Assembly (NCBI GenBank): GCA_015233285.1
Contig: JADFYA010000268.1
Coordinates: 1 to 5,286, forward strand
DNA: 5,286 nucleotides
Direction: 5' to 3'
Source: Deltaproteobacteria bacterium
GTDB taxonomy: Bacteria; Desulfobacterota; JADFXK01
The position numbers were made by a program, and so were the translations under genes. Below, one piece after another: positions 1 through 5,286 of the stretch. How positions within the stretch are numbered: position 1 is the stretch's first letter; each line of letters begins with the position of its first letter. Under the pieces are notes generated by a model. The model worked only from the letters and a program-made list of their open reading frames with translations. It was not told where the DNA came from and made no database searches.

Positions 1-1005
1 CAGGCGGTGATTAATGGCGTTTTCCAAGGCGGGTGAGACGAAATTAGCCAACATAGCCAGGATGTTGGCATCATATCTGGTAAAACAGAGGAGAGGCGAT
101 TGGGCCGGATCGGCACCCTTGGCCGCCAAGATGACGCCGGCATAATCGCTCTTGAATGACAAAAGGGCATAGAGCATGGGCGTAAGGAAAACTTCGTTAT
201 CCGAAGGGACGGCCTCCAGCTCTTTGGGAATGGGTGATGACGACTGATTGGCGCAGATCATATCAGAAGCCGGGATGGCCGCGGCAGGATCGAATACTTT
301 AAATGTGGGGGGAACGGTACCGGATTTGGACCGCACCACTATGTTTTGTGAATGTTTGTGCCTGATGTCCAACTGACAACCGGCGGCCCCAATTACCCGG
401 CTGATAATGGTGACGATCTTTTTGGCCAGGTCCTTTGGCTCCAGGGTGGACGACATCACCTTAGCTATTTCGGAAATAATGGATAACTCGGTGATGCTGT
501 TCTCCGCCTCCCGTTTTAGCCGAGAGGCCCCCACCGTTCCCGCCGTGGCCCGGCAGATAGGCATCAACAACTGGAAAATATCACTGTCGAATTCGGTAAA
601 GCTGGTGCTGAGAAGACAGAGTACCCCATAGAGAAAACTATCGTCGGCGACCGGAACGGCGGCCAGGGTGTTATATCCTTCAAAAAACTGGTGGCCGGCC
701 AGATGCCGTTTGCCGTTCAATTGGATGGAGATGGGCTTACGGGTGGTGGCTACCCGATCGAGGATGTCCAGGCGCTGGTCACCAGAGACGCCGGCGGGGG
801 CCGGGAGTCGGCTGTTGCTGGAGGCTTTTAACACCAGTCTTTTGCTGACCGGATCCAGGGTGAATAATAAGACCGAATCTACGCTCAGCTTTTTGGCCAA
901 CAACTGGACAATACGCTCCAACCTGCGGTCCAGTTTGATCGTAGAGCTGGTTATATCTATGACCCTTTTTAACAGGTCAAATTTATCATGGGCAAATTCA
1001 CTCAC
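1..1005 (-). CDS. Tandem GAF-domain sensor protein, N-terminal part (runs off left edge)
   Basis: I translated this from the minus strand; 335 codons are visible with no stop, so the gene continues beyond position 1. It starts at GTG (1005-1003) and reads VSEFAHDKFDLLKRVID. An in-frame TAA at 1014-1012 rules out any earlier start, and a GGAG lies 12 nt upstream, which is rather far. Residues about 25-155 look like a first GAF domain: a SVDSVLLFTL strand, then AAVPVADDSFLYGVLCLLS and FTEFDSDIFQLL, a typical GAF ending. A helical linker at 160-195 leads to a second GAF at about 195-330, with LTPMLYALLSF-type strands, YAGVILAAKG and the closing helix YDANILAMLANFVSPALENA. GAF domains bind small ligands or mediate dimerisation in cytoplasmic sensors. 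There is no signal peptide or membrane segment. The output domain (histidine kinase, GGDEF, HD-GYP, PP2C or sigma-54 activator) lies outside the window and cannot be told. The GAF assignment is good; the role is unknown. Confidence 0.82.
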   Translation of the reverse strand, partial: MSEFAHDKFDLLKRVIDITSSTIKLDRRLERIVQLLAKKLSVDSVLLFTLDPVSKRLVLKASSNSRLPAPAGVSGDQRLDILDRVATTRKPISIQLNGKRHLAGHQFFEGYNTLAAVPVADDSFLYGVLCLLSTSFTEFDSDIFQLLMPICRATAGTVGASRLKREAENSITELSIISEIAKVMSSTLEPKDLAKKIVTIISRVIGAAGCQLDIRHKHSQNIVVRSKSGTVPPTFKVFDPAAAIPASDMICANQSSSPIPKELEAVPSDNEVFLTPMLYALLSFKSDYAGVILAAKGADPAQSPLLCFTRYDANILAMLANFVSPALENAINHRL

Positions 1006-1171
1006 GGCTCTTTATCTCTCCAGCCGGATTTCGGGTCAGACATGGCCCGGCCATAACCGGCGCTATATGCGTGCCTGGGTGAGGTTCCGAGATCATCATT
1101 CTCAAAAGAAAGCGGCCATGACTCCGGCCAAGAATTAGGGGTGGCCCGAGCCTTTTTTTCTTTAACTTGAT

Positions 1172-1200
1172 ATTCTACTATAAAAATGACAGGGGAACAA
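1172..1200 (-). promoter_or_regulatory. Candidate sigma-70-type promoter for the GAF gene
   Basis: Reading the minus strand, TTGTTC (1200-1195) is followed by a 17-bp spacer and TAGAAT (1177-1172). The -10 matches 5 of 6 consensus bases but the -35 only 3 of 6. It would leave a leader of about 160 nt before the GTG at 1005. AT-rich surroundings support it, but this is a pattern match only. Confidence 0.3.
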
Positions 1201-1253
1201 GGTTTCTTATTATGTGCCTAGATAACTAACCAGAATTGCTGCTTACTGGTTCC

Positions 1254-1316
1254 GAGTTGCGGGTTGCGTGTTACGTGTTCCGGGTTACGTGTTCCGGGTT
1301 GCGGGTTGCGTGTTCG
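1254..1316 (+). repeat. Left array: nine tandem heptamers, consensus GKGTTNC
   Basis: Read in steps of seven from 1254, the units are GAGTTGC, GGGTTGC, GTGTTAC, GTGTTCC, GGGTTAC, GTGTTCC, GGGTTGC, GGGTTGC and GTGTTCG. Positions 4-5 (TT) never vary, and the other positions vary only among a few bases. A tenth, weaker unit (TGGTTCC) lies at 1247-1253. The period of seven is not a multiple of three, so this is not a coding repeat. The spacing is exact, with no insertions or deletions across 63 bp. Confidence 0.9.
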
Positions 1317-1451
1317 TTGGTATTTGGATAAATTTAATTGTATTCACTCCCCACAGGTGAAATGGTAAAGAAAACCAGACAATGCTGAACACGTTGTAAC
1401 CTTGTTTTTTTATGATTAGTTCCGATTTTGTTTCAAGGCCAATCGTTAGAG

Positions 1452-1507
1452 GCGACGCGTAACCCGTAACGCTCAACACGTAACCCGTAACCCGTAACCC
1501 GCAACGA
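1452..1507 (-). repeat. Right array: eight tandem heptamers in inverted orientation
   Basis: The same heptamer family appears here as its reverse complement (GNAACMC on the plus strand). The units are GCGACGC, GTAACCC, GTAACGC, TCAACAC, GTAACCC, GTAACCC, GTAACCC and GCAACGA, again in strict 7-bp register. The first unit is the most degenerate. On the minus strand these read GGGTTAC and relatives, so the array can pair with the left array over about 50-60 bp of imperfect stem, or both can act as oppositely oriented sites. Confidence 0.88.
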
Positions 1508-1570
1508 TAAATAATACCTAATAAATTCATAGCGCTAATAACACGATTCGATCAAACTGAGCCAGTGCCC

Positions 1571-1599
1571 TTGAAATTGTTTCCAAGATGAATTAGATT
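1571..1599 (+). promoter_or_regulatory. proC: Candidate proC promoter
   Basis: TTGAAA (1571-1576), a 17-bp spacer and TAGATT (1594-1599) form a sigma-70-like pair. The -35 matches 5 of 6 consensus bases and the -10 matches 4 of 6. The implied start is about 25-30 nt before the proC ATG. It lies in the AT-rich strip just right of the repeat element, the only sensible place for a proC promoter. Confidence 0.4.
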
Positions 1600-1621
1600 A
1601 GCAGCCATCATTTTAGGATAA

Positions 1622-1627
1622 AAGGAG
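1622..1627 (+). promoter_or_regulatory. proC: Ribosome binding site of proC
   Basis: AAGGAG is followed by a 5-nt spacer (AAGTC) and the ATG at 1633. This is a strong Shine-Dalgarno match and fixes the start codon. Confidence 0.85.
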
Positions 1628-1632
1628 AAGTC

Positions 1633-2442
1633 ATGAGTAGAAAAATAGGGTTTATCGGCGCGGGCAACATGGGTGGCGCATTGATTAAAGGGCTGGTCAC
1701 CAGCCGCAAGGTTACCCCGGACCAGATTACGGCCGCGGATGCTTCCGAATCCCGTCTAAAGAGCCTGTCTCAGGAGTTCGGGATTGTGACGACAACGGAT
1801 AACTTGGCCCTGGCTCAAACCAGCGAGGTGATCGTTCTGGCGGTGAAACCCGGGGTGGTTAAACCGGTTTTGCTTGACATCAGAGCTGAAATTCCCAAAG
1901 GCAAATTGGTCATCTCGGTAGCCGCCGGCATCACCATTGATTTTATTTCGAGCTTCCTGGACATGGGGGTCCGGATCATTCGAGCCATGCCCAATACCCC
2001 GGCCCTGATTCAAGCTGGGGCAGTCGGCCTGTCCATCGGGCCTAAAGTTCCTCCAGAAGATGTGGACCTGGCCAAGATGTTGTTTGGTTCGATTGGGCTG
2101 ACGGTGGTGGTCGGCGAATCGATGATGGACGCGGTAACCGGTCTCAGCGGGAGTGGGCCGGGTTACGTTTTCCTCATTATCGAGGCCCTGACGGATGCGG
2201 GGGTCAAGATGGGCTTAAACCGGGCTGATGCTCAGGTTTTGGCCTGTCAGACCTTGTATGGGTCGGCGAAATTGATGCTGGAAACAGGAGAGCACCCGGC
2301 TAAGCTGAAGGACATGGTCACCTCTCCGGGTGGTACGACTATGGCCGGGTTGCATGAATTGGAGAAGAGCGGCATCCGGGGCACCATCATTAGCGCCGTT
2401 GAAGCGGCTACTCTCCGCTCCAGAGAATTAAGCCGGGGGTAG
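1633..2442 (+). CDS. proC: Pyrroline-5-carboxylate reductase (ProC)
   Basis: This 269-residue protein is the usual length for the family. It catalyses the last step of proline synthesis: NAD(P)H-dependent reduction of 1-pyrroline-5-carboxylate to L-proline, in the cytoplasm. The N-terminal Rossmann fold shows the dinucleotide motif GAGNMGGA (residues 9-16) after a short beta strand. VLAVKPG (68-74), SVAAGI (95-100) and RAMPNTPA (117-124) follow, all characteristic of P5CR. The C-terminal helical dimer and substrate domain carries GLSGSGPGYVF (170-180), EALTDAG (184-190) and MVTSPGGTTMAGL (228-240), the family signature. The usual GSGPAY reads GSGPGY here, a mild substitution at residue 177. 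The start is fixed by a strong ribosome binding site. The gene is divergent from the GAF gene and convergent with the HD-GYP gene, so it appears monocistronic. I see no classical hairpin-plus-U-tract terminator in the 68 bp after its stop. Confidence 0.97.
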   Translation: MSRKIGFIGAGNMGGALIKGLVTSRKVTPDQITAADASESRLKSLSQEFGIVTTTDNLALAQTSEVIVLAVKPGVVKPVLLDIRAEIPKGKLVISVAAGITIDFISSFLDMGVRIIRAMPNTPALIQAGAVGLSIGPKVPPEDVDLAKMLFGSIGLTVVVGESMMDAVTGLSGSGPGYVFLIIEALTDAGVKMGLNRADAQVLACQTLYGSAKLMLETGEHPAKLKDMVTSPGGTTMAGLHELEKSGIRGTIISAVEAATLRSRELSRG

Positions 2443-2510
2443 TAGCCATGCCTTGACCCCCAGACCGGATTAGTTGTCTCAGATTAATCATCGGCGGGGG
2501 CATTCGTTTC

Positions 2511-3590
2511 TCAAGTTTTCTGGGTAGGGGTAGGGTCGTGGGCCGGGGTAGGGTCATGGGCATAGATGCCTCTATCTATAAAAATGTCCAAGAGGTCGGG
2601 GTCGAATTGAGTGCCCCGGCCTCTAACCATTTCTTGCAAGCCTCTTTCGACGGATAAGGCGCCGCGATAAGGGCGGGTGCTGGTCATGGCATCGAAGGCG
2701 TCGGTGATCACCACAATGCGGGCATCTAGTGGGATTTCCAGGCCCTTTAGGCCATCGGGATAACCTTTACCGTCATACCGTTCGTGATGGTGCCGGATGA
2801 TCGGCAAGGCCGGAGCCAGGGCCCGAACAGATTTGATCATGCGATATCCGATCTTGGGGTGTTCCTTAAGATGCTCATACTCCTCGGCCGTAAGCGGCCC
2901 CGGTTTGTTCAGCACCTGGTCTTGGACTCCGATTTTGCCGGTGTCGTGAAGAAGACTTCCATACTCCAAATATTCCAGTTGCTCTTCCGAAAACCCCACC
3001 TCTCGGGCCAATTCCAAGGCCCAGAAGCTGACTCGGTGGCAATGGCCCCTGGTGTAGGGATCTTTGGCTTCAATACCTTCTGACAAGGCCCGGACGGTCT
3101 CCAGATTTGTTTCCTTGAGTCGATCCAAAACCTGCTGCAATTCCCTGGTCCGTTCCGCCACCAGCCGCTCTAGATTCTTCTGATAGTGTTTGATTTCCAG
3201 CCGCATCCGGCGGCGCTCCAGGGCCCGGTCAAGGCTGATCCCAAGTATATTCAGGTCGATCGGTTTTGACAGAAAATCGTAGGCCCCAGACTTCATGGCA
3301 TCCACGGCCACTTCAATTTCGCCGTACCCGGTGAGCAAAACCACGGCCAGGTCGGGGTAATGTTGCAGCGCCGACTTAAGTAACTGGATTCCGTCCATGA
3401 TCGGCATACGAATATCGCTCAGGACAAGATCCACCTCATTTTGCAACAGAATATTTAAAGCCTCCTGGCCGTTGACGGCCGACAGGCAGGTGAATCCCTT
3501 TTTGTTTATCCATTTTATTATAAGATTTCGTACATTCGGGTCATCATCGACTACAAGCAGAGTTTCCATTACTCGCCTCACGTTATTCAT
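2511..3590 (-). CDS. Response regulator with HD-GYP output (predicted c-di-GMP phosphodiesterase)
   Basis: The protein has 359 residues. Residues 8-125 form a receiver domain: acidic cluster D15-D17, phospho-acceptor D59 in LVLSDIRMP, T87 in LLTGYG and K109 in FLSKP, so all key residues are present. Residues about 125-168 form a charged, probably coiled-coil linker. Residues 169-340 are an HD-GYP domain with TRGHCHRV (180-187), the HD pair H215-D216 in LLHDTGKIG, HHHE (267-270), DGKGYP (273-278) and TDAFDAMTSTRPY. These are the expected metal ligands and GYP motif, so it should hydrolyse cyclic di-GMP in the cytoplasm under control of a partner kinase not seen here. The tail holds two AHDPTP repeats. 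Two starts are plausible: ATG at 3590 (AGAGG, 5-nt spacer) and ATG at 3569 (GAGG, 6-nt spacer; METLLVVDDD, the more typical receiver beginning, giving 352 residues). It follows the glycosyltransferase by 56 bp with no terminator, so co-transcription is likely. Confidence 0.95.
   Translation of the reverse strand: MNNVRRVMETLLVVDDDPNVRNLIIKWINKKGFTCLSAVNGQEALNILLQNEVDLVLSDIRMPIMDGIQLLKSALQHYPDLAVVLLTGYGEIEVAVDAMKSGAYDFLSKPIDLNILGISLDRALERRRMRLEIKHYQKNLERLVAERTRELQQVLDRLKETNLETVRALSEGIEAKDPYTRGHCHRVSFWALELAREVGFSEEQLEYLEYGSLLHDTGKIGVQDQVLNKPGPLTAEEYEHLKEHPKIGYRMIKSVRALAPALPIIRHHHERYDGKGYPDGLKGLEIPLDARIVVITDAFDAMTSTRPYRGALSVERGLQEMVRGRGTQFDPDLLDIFIDRGIYAHDPTPAHDPTPTQKT
2522..2560 (+). repeat. 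G-run cluster / two 18-bp tandem repeats at the 3' end of the HD-GYP gene
   Basis: On the plus strand, seven runs of three or four G (2522-2524, 2527-2530, 2533-2535, 2540-2542, 2545-2548, 2551-2553, 2558-2560) are separated by loops of 2-4 nt. This satisfies the standard G-quadruplex pattern several times over. The cluster comes from two adjacent 18-bp units (2527-2544 and 2545-2562) differing at two positions. On the minus strand they encode AHDPTP twice near the C-terminus of the HD-GYP protein. The G-rich strand is also the sense strand of any transcript reading through from proC. Confidence 0.8.
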
Positions 3591-3646
3591 GATAGCCTCT
3601 GTTCAGCGGCGCCCTCTTTTTGAAACTGCGTAATTCAGATAATTAT

Positions 3647-4861
3647 TTAATCTTTCCAACGGTCTATTAGGTAACGTTTATTTTCTTCGAAGACATCACA
3701 TTCACTTTCGATGTATTCTTCCGCCTGTTGAATGGACATGCGTTCCGTTTTCTTGGCGTATGATAAGGTCTTACCATAATAAATCGGGATTAAGGAGTCC
3801 GTGATTTCTTCGTGGGTCGATATTTTGTCTTTGTAGGAAATGGCCATGTCAAAAAGTATGCGAGCCCATAGTTCGCACGGAAAGTCAAAATGGTCCAAAG
3901 GAATATCACCGACTTCTTTAAGCTTGTTGAAAGTGGCTTCGGCTAAAACAACTTGCCAGGTATCCATATATCGGTCAAATCCAAGCCGAAAAGACTGGTA
4001 TAGCCGTCCCTTGTCGATTGACACGGGTGGCGGGGCTTCAACTTCGCCCAGTCCGAATCCGAATATGGCCGTGGGCCGACTCCATTTCACTTTTTTCCAA
4101 TAGTCGGAGAATTTGATCATCAGATTGAAAATAGTCCCGACCGACTGGCGGAACATGGGCACCAGGTCGGCGGCCGGGTCTTTGGGTTTGTGAATCTTGG
4201 GGCGCCCCATAAAGGACTGACATATAGGAATATTATTATTAATAGCCAATGTCGTCATCCAGATATCGGCGCCGAACTGGGCCACGGCTTCGTCCCAGGC
4301 TTCCAAATTATGGTATATTTGATTGAGTTTTCCGTTAAACCCGAAGTCGCCGCCGATGGGTTGCCGAACGCGGCGTCCGTAAAGAGTGCGAGTTAGGGGA
4401 TAGGCGATGCTGTTGGTCAGGGAACCGTCGTACTTGTCGCGGACATAAAGCGGGCAGACAAAGCCGAAGTCCTCAAACAACGGCTGGCCCAGATTCTTTA
4501 TCCACCGCGGGGTGACGGATCTTAAATCCGCATCGATGATCACGACCGCCTCTGCCTCAAGTTCCGCGACTTTCCTGAATAAATTTTTTAGATTATTGCC
4601 TTTGCCCGCGACCCCGGGGTCGGTCGATAGATAGATCTTCGGCACCTCTGTTTCGGTGCTCAAGAAGACTTCTCTGGTTCGGTCGTGGGAGTTGTTATCG
4701 CAGTTGATCAAGACAGCCTTAAGATCAGAAAAGTATTGCGCCAGGCCAATGCCGGCCTGGGTTGCAGGGAAGGCGATGTTCCCCGCTTCGTTGTGGGACG
4801 GGATGGCCACAACCATATCGGCTTTCTTGACATTATGCGGGTTTTCCTCTCGGACAAACAT
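3647..4861 (-). CDS. GT-A fold glycosyltransferase, glucosyl-3-phosphoglycerate synthase-like (GT81/GT78 group)
   Basis: From the ATG at 4861 the protein has 404 residues. It has a nucleotide-sugar-binding GT-A core: MVVAIPSHNEAGNI (16-29), NCDNNSHDRT (53-62, the equivalent of the common DDGSxDxT), GKGNN (86-90) and the metal-binding DAD at 110-112 in VVIIDADL. Then come QPIGGDFG (167-174), FGADIWMTT (196-204) and H224 in KIHKPKDP. The order QP-x-G-(D/E), G-x-(D/E) helix, then a conserved His is what I know from glucosyl-3-phosphoglycerate synthases and mannosylglycerate synthases, which make compatible-solute or polysaccharide precursors. The C-terminal third (about 250-404) is helical and I do not recognise it. 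There is no signal peptide and no clear membrane span. Sugar donor and acceptor cannot be assigned from sequence. The frame stays open to an ATG at 4951, which would add 30 residues, but only 4861 has a strong ribosome binding site. It is probably the first gene of a unit with the HD-GYP regulator. Confidence 0.85.
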   Translation of the reverse strand: MFVREENPHNVKKADMVVAIPSHNEAGNIAFPATQAGIGLAQYFSDLKAVLINCDNNSHDRTREVFLSTETEVPKIYLSTDPGVAGKGNNLKNLFRKVAELEAEAVVIIDADLRSVTPRWIKNLGQPLFEDFGFVCPLYVRDKYDGSLTNSIAYPLTRTLYGRRVRQPIGGDFGFNGKLNQIYHNLEAWDEAVAQFGADIWMTTLAINNNIPICQSFMGRPKIHKPKDPAADLVPMFRQSVGTIFNLMIKFSDYWKKVKWSRPTAIFGFGLGEVEAPPPVSIDKGRLYQSFRLGFDRYMDTWQVVLAEATFNKLKEVGDIPLDHFDFPCELWARILFDMAISYKDKISTHEEITDSLIPIYYGKTLSYAKKTERMSIQQAEEYIESECDVFEENKRYLIDRWKD

Positions 4862-4866
4862 GATCA

Positions 4867-4870
4867 CTCC
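4867..4870 (-). promoter_or_regulatory. Ribosome binding site choosing the 4861 start
   Basis: On the minus strand GGAG is followed by a 5-nt spacer (TGATC) and ATG (4861-4859). The in-frame ATGs further upstream (4951, 4945, 4930) have no comparable Shine-Dalgarno sequence. This favours a 404-residue product over a 434-residue one. Confidence 0.65.
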
Positions 4871-4951
4871 GTCTGAATATTGGGGCGGCCGGTTCTTTCC
4901 AAAATCTAAAAAGAGACAAAGCCATTTCATCTTTAGTTTGCGCATCGGCAT

Positions 4952-5286
4952 GCTGCCGCCGGTCCGGCTGAGGAAATCATACCAAATTTGGCTTGCCGGT
5001 CAATATAATTATCTAAAACAGCGGCCGAAAAGAACCGGAAAGGCTTTTAAGCGGCCTTATTCTGGATATTATGGTCCTGAATTAACAATTAATCTTTGCT
5101 TTTCGCCGGGAATTTTTTTTTTACGAGTTGAAGCAGCAGCGATCCGGAAATCCGCGGTGGCGTCCCCTTTGAGAAGCAAAAATGGTGCAAGCAACCATCA
5201 AAAGCAATAACGAGTAATTGTCCCCGGAACGCCGCCCCGGGGTCATTGATGAAAGAAACTCTGTTCTTAGCAGTCGCCAAAGTGTA
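4952..5286. other. Upstream non-coding region at the right edge
   Basis: I find no gene I can support in these 335 bp. Visible items are the promoter at 4976-5003; a 10-T run at 5113-5122; an inverted repeat, ATGGT (5182-5186) and ACCAT (5194-5198), around a 7-nt centre; and a GC-rich inverted repeat, CCCCGG (5222-5227) with CCGGGG (5237-5242), without a clear T-tract on either side. A plus-strand ATG at 5249 opens a frame (MKETLFLAVAKV) that reaches the edge and could be the start of a divergent gene, but 12 codons cannot prove it. The minus-strand frame ending at 5089 is open to the edge but shows no recognisable protein pattern. Confidence 0.5.
4976..5003 (-). promoter_or_regulatory. Extended -10 sigma-70 promoter with palindrome in the spacer
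   Basis: On the minus strand TTGACC (5003-4998) and TATGAT (4981-4976) are 16 bp apart, each matching 5 of 6 consensus bases, and a TG one base before the -10 makes it an extended -10 element. The spacer holds a perfect 10-bp palindrome, CCAAATTTGG (4982-4991). A second 11-bp palindrome, GCCGGTCCGGC (4958-4968), lies close to the predicted transcription start. Either could be an operator. Transcription would begin near 4969, giving a leader of about 108 nt to the ATG at 4861, or about 18 nt to the one at 4951. Confidence 0.6.

Larger units (their letters stand above)
1247..1507. repeat. Composite inverted-repeat element (heptamer arms flanking a ~135-bp core)
   Basis: Two heptamer arrays in opposite orientation bracket a core at 1317-1451 that is much more AT-rich than the genes around it. 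The core includes a run of seven or more T near 1405 and an internal stretch (1387-1401, GAACACG then TTGTAACC) that resembles degenerate array units. It encodes no transposase, and I see no target-site duplication at the outer edges. The layout fits a small non-autonomous dispersed repeat, a palindromic intergenic repeat, or a folded non-coding RNA. Its spread in the genome cannot be judged from one copy. Confidence 0.55.
1006..1632. other. Intergenic region between divergent GAF gene and proC
   Basis: This 627-bp spacer has no convincing gene. The part nearest the GAF gene (1006-1170) holds only short open frames. The middle (about 1247-1507) is a composite inverted-repeat element described separately. 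The right part (1508-1632) is AT-rich and carries the likely proC promoter and ribosome binding site. An 81-codon open frame on the minus strand (1285-1530) is made largely of translated repeat units and is not counted as a gene. Confidence 0.7.

Noticed and set aside
998..1099. Small minus-strand frame (33 codons) overlapping the GAF gene start
   Set aside because: Its TGA overlaps the GTG start, which hinted at translational coupling, but it has no proper ribosome binding site and its composition looks random.
407..1138. Plus-strand open frames at 407-631 and 668-1138
   Set aside because: They lie almost wholly opposite the GAF-domain coding sequence, which has clear domain patterns; they have no domain of their own.
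1141..1160. GC-rich stretch followed by a T-run, resembling a terminator
   Set aside because: The stem would be only three base pairs (GGC/GCC) and no plus-strand gene ends here.
1285..1530. Minus-strand 81-codon open frame
   Set aside because: Both ends are translations of heptamer repeats (VTGYVLSVTGYA, TQPATRNT) and it has no ribosome binding site or recognisable domain.
1006..1632. CRISPR array
   Set aside because: The repeats are tandem 7-bp units with no unique spacers between them, and no cas gene is present.
2443..2510. Classical intrinsic terminator after proC
   Set aside because: Only a weak GATTA/TAATC pairing with a long loop is present and there is no T-tract.
4656..5210. Plus-strand open frame of 184 codons
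   Set aside because: Most of it is antisense to the glycosyltransferase, and it shows no protein-family pattern.
5089..5286. Minus-strand open frame reaching the right edge, as the tail of an upstream gene
   Set aside because: It crosses a 10-A run and a GC-rich inverted repeat and has no recognisable motif; non-coding sequence is the simpler reading, though a partial gene cannot be excluded.

Overview
The window is about 5.3 kb of ordinary chromosomal DNA from a moderately GC-balanced Gram-negative-type bacterium. Three things suggest Desulfobacterota (former Deltaproteobacteria) or a similar environmental lineage: GAF and HD-GYP signalling genes next to a metabolic gene, arrays of GGGTTRC/GTGTTNC heptamers in a spacer, and the codon style. 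This is inference; no phylogenetic marker is present.

Layout, left to right. (1) Positions 1-1005, minus strand: the first 335 codons of a protein with two GAF sensor domains. It starts at a GTG and runs off the left edge before any output domain. (2) Positions 1006-1632: a 627-bp intergenic region between divergent genes. It holds a weak minus-strand promoter candidate, a composite inverted-repeat element (nine direct heptamers, a core of about 135 bp, eight heptamers in reverse orientation), and a promoter and ribosome binding site for the next gene. (3) Positions 1633-2442, plus strand: proC, pyrroline-5-carboxylate reductase, complete. (4) Positions 2511-3590, minus strand: a response regulator with an N-terminal receiver, a coiled-coil linker and a C-terminal HD-GYP domain, i.e. 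a predicted phospho-controlled cyclic-di-GMP phosphodiesterase. Its 3' end carries two 18-bp tandem repeats that make the plus strand very G-run rich. (5) Positions 3647-4861 (possibly to 4951), minus strand: a GT-A fold glycosyltransferase related to the glucosyl-3-phosphoglycerate synthase / mannosylglycerate synthase group (GT81/GT78-like). (6) From 4862 to 5286: its leader, a good extended -10 promoter with a palindrome in the spacer, and otherwise non-coding sequence.

The glycosyltransferase and the HD-GYP regulator lie on the same strand 56 bp apart with no visible terminator, so they may be co-transcribed from the promoter near 4976-5003. proC converges on them and appears to be a single-gene unit. 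The most unusual parts are the heptamer inverted-repeat element upstream of proC and the G-run cluster between the two convergent genes. I see no CRISPR array, tRNA, rRNA, transposase or phage gene, and no clear new defence system.
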